DNA of 64,000 nt from Plantago ovata (lineage: Eukaryota > Streptophyta > Magnoliopsida > Lamiales > Plantaginaceae): contig CM051458.1 in assembly GCA_028274465.1 (NCBI GenBank), forward strand, positions 84,960,085-85,024,084. Direction: 5' to 3'. Under the pieces are notes generated by a model. It saw only the letters and a program-made list of their open reading frames with translations. It was not told the DNA's origin and made no database searches. The position numbers and the translations under genes are program-made. The stretch's first letter is position 1. Every line of letters begins with the position of its first letter. Of this stretch, positions 47,031-59,043 are shown in pieces.

Positions 47031-49629
47031 ATGGACCCAAGCAAACTCGAGTTGCATGTGTACGGGAGGGGACGGCCGGTCGGCAGCCATGCCAAACCGC
47101 CGGGGCCGATTCGCTGGGGAGATGAGGAGTTTGACTCCGTTTGGACCCTCGAATCTCAGATGTTCTTCAGAAAGGAATTGCATGATGCATGGGGACGTGG
47201 AGTAGGCCACGTGCACAGCCGCACGGAGCCGAACCGCGGCAACAACGCGCGCACGGAGGCGCGGCCGCACGCGGGCAGCAGCCGCACGACCAAGGCGGCG
47301 AGGGAGAGGGACCCGGGGCACGGTCTAGGGTTTTTGGAAGGTGACGGCTACGGTTTAGATAAAAACGGGGCACGTGGGCTAGAGCTAGGGTTCGGCAAAC
47401 ACGGGCCGATGAAGCAGGGATACGGGCTTGGGCCCAACGGCCACAAGGCGGCGCCACCAGCTATCGAGGCCCAACTAGGGGTTCTTGAACTTAGTGGATA
47501 CGAACCCAGTTTTGCATCAACGATGGCATACCACGGGGCGGTCAATGGAGGCATGAACAACGGGCGTAGGCTCCTACCTAATGGGCCTAATCTGAACATG
47601 CTAAGGCTTGAGAAGATGGATGGGTTAAGCTTCGACGAGGACTCGTCTCAGTGGATCCATGACGAGCAAGAGGAGTGGGGAGTTAAGGCCGTCATCATCG
47701 ACGACGGAGGGAAACCGAAAAGGAAGAACCCGGTGTGCTTTGGACCCGGATGTCATGCGCAAGATGTCAATGAGCCATGGGTGACTGGTATTGACTGGTC
47801 ATCTGTTTGCCCGTCTTTCAAGGATCAGCTAGACGACATCTTCAGTTACGTAGGTAACATACCTAAGGTGAACTGGTTGGACCAACCCAAATGGGACGAG
47901 GAAGGTCCACTCAAAGTAGGCGAGATGCGACGGTTAACATGGGAAAACGGTCAATGAAGGCTTGAGGAACCAGAGGAGCCGAGCACAGAACCGGAAGAAA
48001 TCAGCACTCAACAGAATCCAACAGGTACCGCGGGGGAGGAAAAAGCACTGGCGAACCCTACCGACACATCACCAGCAGGGAAAGTCGAACTAGAAAGCGA
48101 CAGTGCCGATGAAGAAGAAGTTGTGTTGGAATATGCCCGACAGAGGAAGCCATCAAAGCATTATGCGGATTACGTGGTGTATGGAACGAGTAAGGGGAGG
48201 AAAGGATCAACATCACGACAAGGGGATGTAGTCCGGAGCATACGACTAGGGAAGGACCCAGACGCACTCCGTTTCCCAGGGACCGTAGGGTATCGGAAAC
48301 AACCAGTATGCATCTTAGTGGATAGCGGCGCATCCAGGAACTTCGTTACGTCATCATTCGTTAACCGGTTATGGGTGGCCTGTCAAGGGAGAACCGGTCG
48401 AGATTGCTATCGGGACGGCTGGAGGTCAAACTTTAGTCAGCAAGAGGCGGTTCGACGACGTCCGAGTCGAGATCCACGGTAACAAGTACTACATTACTAT
48501 GTAGGAGCTTGCAGGTTTCCAGATACCGGAACACATTGTGTTAGGGATGGCATGGTTGGCTAACCAGAGTCCAGTACTAGTGCATGGTGACGCCAAGTGC
48601 ATTCAGGTGGGGGCACGCAATGAGAATATTCCGTGCCTAGGGTTTGATGAACGGGTGCTACATGTGGACCGGCCAGCGCAAGCAAGTTACGTGTGGAGGT
48701 GTGGGAAGCACTGCGACGATTCCCCTAGGAATATGGTGGTTCGAAAGAAAACGGAGTTGCTAGCAGCTGAACCACTTGTGTTCTCAGGTTCGGTGGGGAC
48801 AAAGGGAGTGTCGGTCATGGTCGATACAGGTGCAAGCGCAAATTTTGTATCAGCACGAGCAGTGAAACGGCTATGGTGGCCCGCGGGACAAGTAACACCG
48901 GGAGTCACAGTTCAGACGGCAGGAGGCCATGAGGTGCCCAGTGAGGAACAGTATGACGGGGTGAGCCTGATCATCCAACACGTCTGTTTCTTTGTATCCG
49001 TGCGAGTGATGGATGACGACCATGAGGACTTCACCCTCGGCATGCCATGGTTACGGTCAGTCGGCACCATACTCTTCGACTTCTATCATAGGTGCATGAC
49101 AATCACTTGTGAGAACCGTTGGTGTCAATTGCGAGCATTAGGGTACGTCAGAGAAGGAAACAATGAGCATCCGCACAGGGCACAAGAGGAATACCAGCGA
49201 TGGAAGAAATGTAGGGGCATGAGAGCACCGGTGGCGGGGGAAAGGAACAATGAAGGAGAGCCGGTACGTGTGCCAGGTACTACGCATGGGACATTCCTCT
49301 TCTTGTCAAGCAGCTATACCCCAGGAATGAAGCTCCAGCAAGGGCTTGAGGTCCCGTCATCACCAGCTATGGAGGTCGAGCCACTCAATTCTTACTACTC
49401 CGACGCAGAAGGGCCAATCAGCGCAGGGACGCAGAACAAGTCATTCACTGAAAGAAGCATAGTGGAGTACCAACGCGAGGAGGGCTGCAAGGCCACGACC
49501 AGGGCTCATGTTGACCTTGAGGTCAAGGTCCGTTTCAAGGAGGGAGGGATGATGAGACCTCGGGTTGGACCACGACCACACAAGAGGCAGAGGACCGGAC
49601 GAGACGGGCCGCGAGGGCCATCAGCCTAG
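47031..49629 (+). pseudogene. Gag-like plus double retropepsin polyprotein, three lesions
   Basis: The frame starts MDPSKLELHVYGRGRP, in the 5' internal region. An in-frame TGA at 47955-47957 interrupts it; the same frame goes on through an acidic linker to a first protease-like domain (VCILVDSGASRNFVTSSFVN near 48305). A one-base shift near 48376 and a TAG near 48505 follow, before its end (IVLGMAWLANQSPVLVHGDA). A second, uninterrupted retropepsin domain then runs from about 48805 (VSVMVDTGASANFVSARAVK) to LGMPWLRSVGTILFDFYHRC near 49040-49100. Each has the D-S/T-G-A active-site motif and the later L-G-M-x-W-L segment of Gypsy-type proteases. The gag part is Gly/Arg-rich and not a standard capsid. 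The C-terminal 170 residues have no recognised domain and run into the 3' LTR. Confidence 0.8.
49539..49549 (+). promoter_or_regulatory. Polypurine tract of the LTR element
   Basis: AAGGAGGGAGGGA directly before the TG of the 3' LTR; primes plus-strand DNA synthesis. Confidence 0.85.
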
Positions 49630-50109
49630 GAGATCGGCGGACAGGAGAGAGGCGGCGGCTAGGGGAAGATTTTCCCTAGTTGTCTATTTTGATGTTTATC
49701 TATTTACCTTTTTGCATTAAGACAATCTTTGGTTATTATTATTCTTAGTTGTCTCGTTATGATTTATACTCTAGAATATTCCCTTTTGCGGGCTAGGCCT
49801 GTCGTCTAATGGGTCAAAGCCTGTTAAGTTTTGCTAGTATAAATAAGCATGTAAGACTATATATTTTTCATTCAGTCAATAAACTCGTGAGTTCATCTCT
49901 AGATTGCGGCCTTGTGTCTTGATATTATCTTGCGACAGGGGAGATAGTCCAACCATACCGTAGTTACCGGGGAGGTAGTAGCTGGAAGGGAGATTGCTCT
50001 TTAGCAACTTTCTTCGCCTAGCTGTGATCAGTTAGGGGAAACCGGGTAATTCTTCTGCTTTTCTCAGTCTTTCTTTATTATTTATCTCTACGAAATCGAG
50101 GTTCCATCA
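49550..50109 (+). repeat. 3' LTR
   Basis: Same length as the 5' LTR, with about 15 substitutions between them, all scattered. The end of the internal open frame extends about 80 bases into it. Confidence 0.93.
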
Positions 50110-50114
50110 CAGAG

Positions 50115-53100
50115 AAGGACAGAGCCCAAGAGCAGGCAGCGTTGGATCATTTAACATAAAACGATCCAACGGCTTGGATTCAAACGGCTTAATAAACCGC
50201 CAATCAAATTTAACCGAACTACGCAAATTGCATGCTGATCCCTAAGCTCTTAGATCTTTCCGATTTCGCCAACGTTCTTCAATAAACAATATCCATCTCA
50301 TCACTTTATCAAATGTTATCCACAAGCCCACAACCCCAAGAACATATGATTGGTTCACAAGTGAGGCATTTGTTTTCTTCAGATAATACAACTAGCAATA
50401 TGTTAATGATCATTAGTACTAGTACTATATTAAACTCTTTCATTGACAACTCAGTGGCATTGGCAAACTAAAACTACCTAGCTTGCCAGAGAATGCTATG
50501 CATTGAACATTATTATCACATCAATAAACAAATTAGCTTAGGTATAACTCTTAACTTAGTATACTTAACGAGGCGTCTAGATTCTTGTACTTAAAATTTG
50601 AATTATTATTATAATTTCTCTGATTAAAAGTTTGATACTTGTAACGATGGGTCTAGTTGCAATGGGCTGAAACCCTGAAATATGTGACCAATATATACTA
50701 TATATAATTCAATGCGCAGTGCGTGTCTGATGGGTGTTCCCTTGCTTCATTATCTACCAACATGATTAGCTAGTACACCCATACTATGCTACTTGACTTC
50801 TTTTCAAGCTTCAATTATTCAAATCTTTACGATATTTTGCAGAGCAATATGCGTTAATTGTTGCTAAGTTAGGTTGCACTAGGTTGAATTCCTTTCAACA
50901 AAGTTTATTGTGACGGGTCAATTATTTATTATTTATTGTTATTGTAATTAATGTCACGGACGCTCTGAATCATATTTTATTTTTGTTGGTATGATATTAT
51001 CCATTTTAATTAGATCGAAATCTTCAAAAAAATTTACTTTGAAATCAAACGAAATACCTCATCCGGGTGACCAGTAAGTCTAATGGTATACCCCTTCACT
51101 TCTACTTCTAGATTTTTATCTAATGTACGCAGGAGTAGGAGAATTACATTATATCCCTCAGATGCTAAACTTTAACTTGTTCAGCCTGTTGAGTGGGGTA
51201 GTTATGTCTCAAAAATAAAAATAAACCATCAATGTTCGGTCGTAAACAAATGTTGCAATTGTTTGGAACATTCGGGGTCAAATCTCTCAAGAAATTGATT
51301 AGACTAAGCTAGCTCTTATGGTTATATATACAAGGAAAATGTCGAATAGAATTCAAAATAAAGAAGAAAACAACCGCACCCTGCTGAGTCATGTCGCAAT
51401 GCATTATGATTTCCAACAAAGAGCTGGGGATCCTGGATTGTGCGCCGCAACACCTCTTGAGATGTGCCCATTCCTCTAAAAACTTGTTTCTTTCACTCCG
51501 AGTTTTCACGAACTTCTTCCACACTTCGAATAAAACTTGAAATACAAGGAATGCACCTCAAATCACCTCCTCACCTCAACATCATCAAGCATCTAGCCTA
51601 GTTAGCCTTACCAATGAAAAGATGCTCGAAATCAAAAGGCACGCTTTAATTCAAATTCCTACACAACACGTCTCGATCCTAGATGAATCAAATCAATAAA
51701 ATATTGACTCGTCGGATCAAAATGTTGATACCATTTGGGATACACCATCCTTTTAAGTGGCGCGATTACTAACAATTACTATATCACATTTATTTCGTTA
51801 ATATATATAATAAAAATTCAGGACTTAAACTTTTTTCCCCTTGAGAGTTTGGAGGTGCATTTTTATCCTCAGCGAATTGAATCTAAACATATATATAATT
51901 TACTATTATAATTTTGTATCTGTAATAACTTAATTAAAGATCGTGTGTGCGCTTATATAATATAATAATGTTACCCATATTATTTTAAAGAATAGTAGAA
52001 AATACCAATAATGTTATTACATATAATATTGGCTTCAGGATTTGATACTCCTCCGATCCTGAATGGCTATCCAATAATCCATAACATTAAATGAGTGGAC
52101 ATCCGTTCCATACGTGCGTGAGCTAATATTGATATCGAGTCGTCCAGTATACATTAGGATTGATGGATATATATACATACTCTGACATGTCAATATATTT
52201 AATTAAATTAAGGCACAATTTAATGCAAACGACTGATGTTTTTAACAGGGTCCGGTTTTGGTCGATGAACTTATATTCATTTTATGTCGTTCAAGTTGAA
52301 CACAATGCACTAAAACTTGGCATATAAATCCATAAGAAAATGATACTTTTGTATTTCGTTTTTTAGAAAGGGAGTGTGTGTAACATTCACAGAATCGGAC
52401 ATATCGATGTTGGATTATTAAATTGCATACCCATACATATCTTATTAAGAACAATTAAGTGACAACATTAAAAAAGATGTGGGTATATGTTTCAAGAACA
52501 GCCGAATATATTAGTACTCGATGGAGTGTACTTTAGTTTTCCACGTAATTCAATTCATCCAAGAGCTAGCTACTAGCTAGAATAGAATGCCCAAGTTCAT
52601 TGCACATTGTTATTTGCTCATGCATTCGACAAGTATACTATGCGTCATTTTACTCCAGATAGACTATACGATGAATATGATAATGATTCACATTTTCCCT
52701 CTATATTGTGGATTTGTAGTGATGATTCTCTCTTCTTCAAAATACATAACGTTGGCCTAACCCAAAATCTAGCTAGAGTTTAGGCTTTCTCCAAGAGTCA
52801 TTCTCTCTCTTTCCTATCATGTCAGTGTCCACTTATTTATCTCCAAACATAAAATATATTATACTCTCCCGCAGTCATCTCATTTTAAATTCACCTTTTC
52901 ATGTAATTTTTAATTTCTTTTAAAAAATTACTTTTTAAACATGTATATGAAAAATAAAAAGTATAAAATAAGAATAAAAGATAAAGAAAAAGAGCTAATT
53001 CCAGAATGAAAAGTATCATCTAGGATAGCCCTGTCAACCCCACTCACACACCCAACACTATGTGAGTGGGGATGACACAACTCATTCACCGTTGGAGAAA

Positions 53101-55250
53101 GCTTTAGAGAAGACTAAATACAAGACTTAATATGCACATTGTAGATATTTCTTGCAAGACGATACATACAAACTTGATTTCATATAAAACATGATACTGT
53201 ACTTGACAAATAAGAAATTTGCAATGTAATTAACATTAATTGAATTATTCCCCTCAAAAGGTACAACAAATTAACGCATGCATGTGTATAAAATTGCAAC
53301 ACATTTAGATTCTTTTGTTTGTATGAAAGTGCAATTTGGAATTTTGAATGTAATTTTTATGAAAATCTTAAGGCTGCCCATAGTAATCCTGGAGCAGTAG
53401 AATTGGGCTTTATGTCATGGGTCATGGGCCGAGAAGTTGGGTCTCACCGTACACATATGCACAAATCACAATTTACTTGCAAAAGCTAGTGGCAGACTCA
53501 AAACTAATAAAAATAACCATGGAGTGAGTGATGGTGAGATTACATTTAAATACAAAAATGGATTACATAAAGTAAAATCAATTACATGCAAGATGTTTCC
53601 TCCACTGGGGCAAGGCGTGTTTGAATGTATTTGCATAGAGCTAGGGTCTATTAGAAAAGGTATACAGATATCTTGGTGAGGTTTTATGCTTGATTTTTGT
53701 TGGTTTGGACATGGGGTGAAGTTAGGGTAGTATCATAGGCGCGCAATTAGGCATCGTGAACAATGAGCTACAAGTGGTTGGTCTCGTATTGACGTATTGT
53801 CCGTGAATTTCTGGGTGCATTTATTATACTCTTTATATTTTGCTTCCTGGTTCAATAATTTTTATTTTCATTTTTGGCCGTATAAAAAAAATGTATACGG
53901 ATAATTTATATTGCCTCAAAGTGAACCACATCTAAAAACTTTGTATATTCCTGGATCGGGCTTTTCACAAATTTTGTACATTAGCTAGAATATTCACTAT
54001 GTCAAATGAAAATTTTCAAATTGGGCGGCATTGAGAACGATCCTTTACATTGATAAGTCAATGGGCCAACTTGAGCTTCCTTCCTTTTAGACGGTTGTCC
54101 ATGGACCATAACAAGTGGGGCGCGTTTGAAAATAGTTTTTGTCACTAAGATCCCAAAGGGACCTAATTACATGTTCTTGGTACCGGTTTTTGGCCTCATT
54201 ACGTCTAGGTCCTCTTGTTTCATACTCAAATGTACGTAATATAAAAGTTTGATTGTATATTTTTGTATAGTATACATGGAGAGGACTTAAACTTTATGAT
54301 GAGCTCATGTTTCAACCCAAAGGTCGATCACCCGGTTCCAAAATACCAAAATCAAAATTTTTAACGAATACATTTATAACGATGGAAAACATATAACCTT
54401 TGGTACCAGGTCATTACAAATGGTAATCAGAACAAAATGACATGGATGGTTGATCGTGGGCTCCGATCTAGAAAGAAACATTTAGGAAGGGTAGCTTGTG
54501 ATATTTTGAATCTGACATTGATTAAGAGCGTGAAAATAAAAAGTTAGTATCTAAGTACGTATACATGCACTAAAATGATGTTAGGTCTTTTAGGTGATAA
54601 AAAACCAAAGTTGTGAGAGCTACCCAAAGTTAAAATATCTTACCAATGTTGACGCACGTGGCTAGCTCACAAGGGGTAGGTTAGTTGCGAATGCATCACG
54701 ACCATAAAACACACCAGGGTCGCACATTTAAGTATGGGTGATTTTAATGACTAACAACCCAAATTTTAAGACTTAAGTTACTAATGTTACACATAATAAT
54801 AAGGTATACGTTTCTTCCATGAATCATCCATGCATTTCACGATTTGTGCGTGATTTTGGACAAAGTACTTGGAGAAGGGTACATATATGTTGGTTTGTGC
54901 CTTTGTGTGGTTAGTATTTGTCGAGCAAACTGATCAAAACACCCAATCACCAACACCGATTCTCAATTGCAGAGCAACGCCAAATAATCAATCACAGGCA
55001 ACAAAAAAAAGTAAAAACTGCGTAAATGAAGAACTTTGAATTTATGTGGCTCGACCGCTCGAGTCTACATCCATGGGAGACCAATTAAGCTTCACAAGTT
55101 CAACAATGGAGGTTAATTACAAGATAGTAAAATCATACAGTTTCACACATACCATGTTGTGGTGTCTCATTCATGTTCTTCGAAATTTTGTGATGCCTCC
55201 GCAGATTCACAATAACCCCGAGATATTTAAAACCTCTGTTCTGTTGGAGG
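50115..55250. other. Long AT-rich intergenic stretch, no supported gene
   Basis: About 5 kb without a recognised coding exon, RNA gene or clear element end. 52860-53020 has weak inverted similarity between its borders (CATCTCATTTTAAATTCACC and GAATGAAAAGTATCATCTAG) and may be a decayed MITE. 55010-55080 (GAAGAACTTTGAATTTATGTGGCTCGACC) resembles a Copia LTR phrase, but no LTR could be bounded. Confidence 0.4.
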
Positions 55251-55264
55251 CGTTGAAGACTTGA

Positions 55265-55507
55265 AGTTGTTTTGAGCGGTGCCCCTTTTCGTGGTTGGAG
55301 GCGTTGGAGTTGTTTCTTTCTGATGCTACTATTGCCGTTTATTTTATCATGTGGCTTGTTGCCTTGTATTAGTTGTGTGGTTTGAGTTTCTGTGGCTAGT
55401 TAGCCTGCTAGTGTATTTGGTTCTCGTTCTGTATTTTTAAAAGTATTTCTCACACTCTTTATAAAACATTGGTTTGTATGAATAAATTTTTACCGTTACT
55501 AAAAAAA
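55265..55507 (+). mobile_element. Possible truncated LINE 3' end
   Basis: Ends with TTTGTATGAATAAATTTTTACCGTTACTAAAAAAA, very like the 3' tail of plant L1-type LINEs (AATAAA, CCGTT, then A-run). The preceding 200 bases are T/G-rich as in LINE 3' leaders. No reverse transcriptase sequence is attached. No target duplication was found. Confidence 0.45.
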
Positions 55508-55509
55508 CT

Positions 55510-56665
55510 CACACAAACACCACAATTTGATTTCTACTCTCCTGTCTAACTACATCTCTCTCCACACAAGATGAATTAAGATGTTAAGTGTTAACTACTC
55601 TATGATGAATCTAAATAACAAACTAAGAAGAGAATCAGGAACCATACGATCATAACAAGAAATGATGCAACGGCGCAGATGAAAGCCAAATTTGAAATAC
55701 CAATAATGACTACTTACTTTATTGCAACTTAATCCCTCACCTTTTCCATTCTCCAACATCTAACCCCTCAACTTTCTGTAGATTTATGTTTTACACCATA
55801 AATCACAATATCATTCGGAGGCTAGTTTTTAAAAACACGCAGTTCAGAGCATCAGGTATTATATATTGGATTAGCGATCATATATGATGAATATGATGTT
55901 AGTGTGATTTTGTTCTTTAATCAGTGATACATCTCATTATTCTCAACGTTGAAATAAAATATTTTTTCTAGGGCATGTCGTACGTGTTGAAATAATATGT
56001 TCTCTCGGGCCTGCCTTTAAAAAAAAAATTGTTCTTGCTCATGTAAAAGAATACCGTTAACAAAGCGATCCTCTAAAAAATAGTTCGTTGATCAGCCGAA
56101 TTTCTTCCTACAATGGGCGTCCTGAATAATATTACAATTCATTTTTTTTTTTAGCCAAATTTGAAAATGACTGAAAGCATCCGTATACGGCTATACCATA
56201 TATGGTTGGCAATGTAAATTTGGCGTGTAATCTCGGGCAAATAGCAATCCTCAAGTTGATCAATATTATCTTCCATCTCAATTTATTTCTTTTGTGTTCT
56301 ATCTAGCTAGCTATGGCGTGTTTGGAAAAGCGAACCACGGTGCTTATTGGCCTGGTTTGACCGACAAAACGAGCTCTGACTCGTTTAGTCCAAAACATTA
56401 AAATTACTTGGGTTAACGACTTACGTGACAAAACATGATATCATAATTCATAAACGTGGTGAATTATTTTTATTACAATTAAATATCTAAAACACACCCA
56501 TGCCAGACGACTAGTATAAAAAATTGGTAGACAGAGATATCATGCACAGACCAGAATGAAATTTGCTCCAAATTCGAATTTTAGTTCTACTTTTTCTCTC
56601 AATTTCCCATTTGCCCGCCCACACGTACAAAAGGTCAATTCACATCTTTCCACCTTCATTAAAAC
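55510..56665. other. Upstream region of the glycosyltransferase gene
   Basis: No gene seen. Non-repetitive AT-rich sequence leading to the TATA box of the next gene. Confidence 0.45.
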
Positions 56666-56667
56666 TT

Positions 56668-56677
56668 GCCTATATAA
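56668..56677 (+). promoter_or_regulatory. TATA box of the UGT gene
   Basis: CTATATAAAG lies about 105 bases upstream of the start codon, followed by an A/C-rich leader with stops in the coding frame. Confidence 0.75.
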
Positions 56678-56781
56678 AGCATAGAAACCAATCCACAATT
56701 GCATCTCAAATCTCCAATCAATTCACAAATAGTACCAAACAATAACTAGCTCAATATATTTCATATAATCACAATATCCAA

Positions 56782-58390
56782 ATGGGCTCTTTACCTACAC
56801 CATTGAACAACAACAAACCGCATGCAGTTTGCATACCATACCCTGCCCAAGGCCACATCAACCCCATGCTCAAACTAGCCAAGCTCCTCCACCATAACGG
56901 CTTCCATATCACCTTTGTCAACACCGAATTCAACCATAAACGCCTCCTCAAGACGCAGAATCTCGACTCCTTAAACAAGATACCTAGTTTTCAATTTGAG
57001 ACCATCCCCGATGGCCTCCCACCAACTGACGCGGATGTAACTCAGGACATCCCTTCGTTGTGTGAGTCCACCGAGGCCACATGTTTGGTTCCATTTAGAA
57101 ACCTTCTAGCTAAGTTAAACGATACCAATTCGTCCGGTGTGCCTCCTGTATCTTGCATAATTTCAGATGGGATAATGACTTTCACTATTCAAGCTGCCCA
57201 AGAACTCGACATCCCTGATGTCCTGTTTTGGACTACCAGCGTGTGTGGCTTCTACGCTTATGATTTGTACAAGACTCTTATTGACAGAAAATATATACCA
57301 CTTCAAGGTACATATTCTTTTTACAAGTTACAATGGCCATCTTGTTTTACTACTCAATACTCGTGCAATATCTGATCATATACTCATGCAATATCTGATC
57401 ATAAGGTGACTGCCAGTGTAGTATTGGATAATTATGGGTATTAATGATTTGATAAAATGACTAATTGCAGATGAAAGTTGCGTGACCAATGGATATTTGG
57501 AGACTGTTGTAGATGACATCCCTGGCATTGACGGCATACGCTTGAAAGACTTTCCAAGTTTTATTCGAACCACGGATCCTAATGCGTTCATGATTCAATA
57601 TGTAAACCAGCAAACTGCGAGAGCTAAAAAAGCATCCGCCATCATATTCAACACGTTCGAAGGCCTTGAGATTGATGTCCTGAATGCTCTCTCAACTATC
57701 TTTCCACCAGTTTATGCAATCGGACCGTTGCACTTGATGGTGGACAAAGTTGCTGATGACAAAGTGTTGAATGAGCTCGGGTCCAGTCTATGGAAAGAAG
57801 ATACTGCTTGCCTTGAGTGGCTTGACACCAAAGAGTCCAACTCGGTCATATATGTTAATTTTGGAAGCATAACTGTGATGACACCGGAACAGATGATTGA
57901 GTTTGCTTGGGGCCTTGCGAATAGCGACCAGACATTTTTATGGATCATAAGACCTGATCTTGTTTCAGGCGAATCAGCTATTCTCCCGCCTGAATTTCTT
58001 GAATCCACGAAAGAGAGAGGGATGCTTGTGAATTGGTGTCCTCAAGAGAAAGTTCTTAACCACCCTTCTATTGCAGGGTTCCTGACTCACAGTGGATGGA
58101 ACTCGACTCTGGAGAGTATATCTAGCGGTGTTCCAATGATTTGTTGGCCTTTCTTTGCGGAACAACAAACAAATTGTTGGTATAGCTGCACGAAATGGGG
58201 TGTAGGGATGGAGATAGACAGCGATGTGAAGCGGGATGAGGTCGAAAGCCTAGTGAAAGAATTGGCTGTTGGAGATAAGGGCATGGAAATGAAAGAAAGG
58301 GCCATGGAATGGAAGAAGATGGCTGAGTTTGCCAAGAGTTCAGCTCATGATAATTTAGAGAAATTGATCAATCAAGTGATTTTTCCATGA
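56782..58390 (+). CDS. UGT85-type UDP-glycosyltransferase, two exons
   Basis: Exon 1 is 56782-57307 and exon 2 is 57471-58390; the 163-base intron has GGTACAT and ATTGCAG borders and splits an Asp codon, the usual position in UGT85 genes. The joined product is 481 residues, full length. The catalytic His lies in PYPAQGHINPML (about His25) and its partner Asp in CIISDG (about 129). The plant secondary-product box starts at WCPQEKVLNHPSIAGFLTHS (about 364) and continues through GWNSTLES to WPFFAEQQ, ending in Gln, which favours UDP-glucose. Cytosolic enzymes of this family glucosylate small acceptors such as terpenoid, cyanohydrin or iridoid alcohols; the acceptor cannot be read from the sequence. 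The start is supported by the TATA box and leader. Confidence 0.96.
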
Positions 58391-59040
58391 ATACAAAACT
58401 ATACTTAATGACATATCGTGTGTTTTCTTCTTGTTAATTCTTGTGTGATGAATTTGTATCTTTACATTTTTATTCAATTGACTTAATGAATCTTGTTCAA
58501 TAGAAATAGAATTTACTTTCTACAGAAATAAAGAAAAAGTTGGGGTCAAGAAACAAGCTAAAGCTGGAAAATCGTGTAGCCATGGCTACGTCGTTTCCAG
58601 CTACAAAGTGAACAAAATGTAAATTGAATAAATGCAAGATAATGCAAAATTACTAAAGAAAGGGAGAAACTTCAGTTTTGAACGGGATAACTCGAATATA
58701 TATAGGTTTACCGGTGTGGCGCCCCGCTAAGGATGAGTGGTGACCCGCCACTGGAGTCTGGCGCCCGGCGAAACTGCTCTAGAGAATTTTCGAAATCTAG
58801 AGCACTTTTCTGGCTACCAGCCAAACTTAGTGGCGGGAGGCCACTTCTTGTTTGAAGATATAAAATTGAGTTTTCATATTCAAAATCGAAATTTCACAAA
58901 AAAACATGCAATTTTAACTATACGAAAGTGTAACTAATCTACATGCAATGCAATTCACTCCGGGTTACCTCCCGAGCAACGACTTTGTAACTCTTATTTG
59001 TCGATTGTATTGTGGGTACTAGACTTCCCCATCAACATTC
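58391..59040. other. Intergenic after the UGT gene
   Basis: Probable 3' UTR to about 58530 (AATAAAG at 58526). 58700-58960 has a GC-rich patch (GTGTGGCGCCCCGC, CGCCCGGCGAAAC) of unknown origin, possibly an edge of the Gypsy remnant that follows. Confidence 0.45.
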
Positions 59041-59043
59041 TCT

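Larger units (their letters stand above)
46398..50109 (+). mobile_element. Complete non-autonomous LTR retrotransposon lacking RT and integrase
   Basis: Two 560-base LTRs (46398-46957 and 49550-50109) start TGATGAGACC and end GGTTCCATCA; CAGAG stands on both sides of the element (46393-46397 and 50110-50114). A variant initiator-Met primer site (TTGGCATCCAGAGC) follows the first LTR, and a purine tract (AGGAGGGAGGGA) precedes the second. The 2.6-kb interior encodes a gag-like region and two retropepsin-like domains. No reverse transcriptase, RNase H or integrase motif is present in any frame, so it must depend on a partner. The LTRs differ at about 15 positions, which points to a fairly recent insertion. 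Confidence 0.93.

Noticed and set aside
46926-47599. Arg/Pro-rich minus-strand frames
   Set aside because: They are complements of the GC-rich gag-like region of the LTR element.
52860-53020. Possible decayed MITE
   Set aside because: Border similarity is weak, and no target duplication could be fixed.
54880-55080. Possible Copia LTR
   Set aside because: One phrase resembles a Copia LTR, but no TG..CA pair, primer site or repeat was found.
57712-58335. Minus-strand frames antisense to the UGT gene
   Set aside because: Shadows of the conserved UGT coding sequence.
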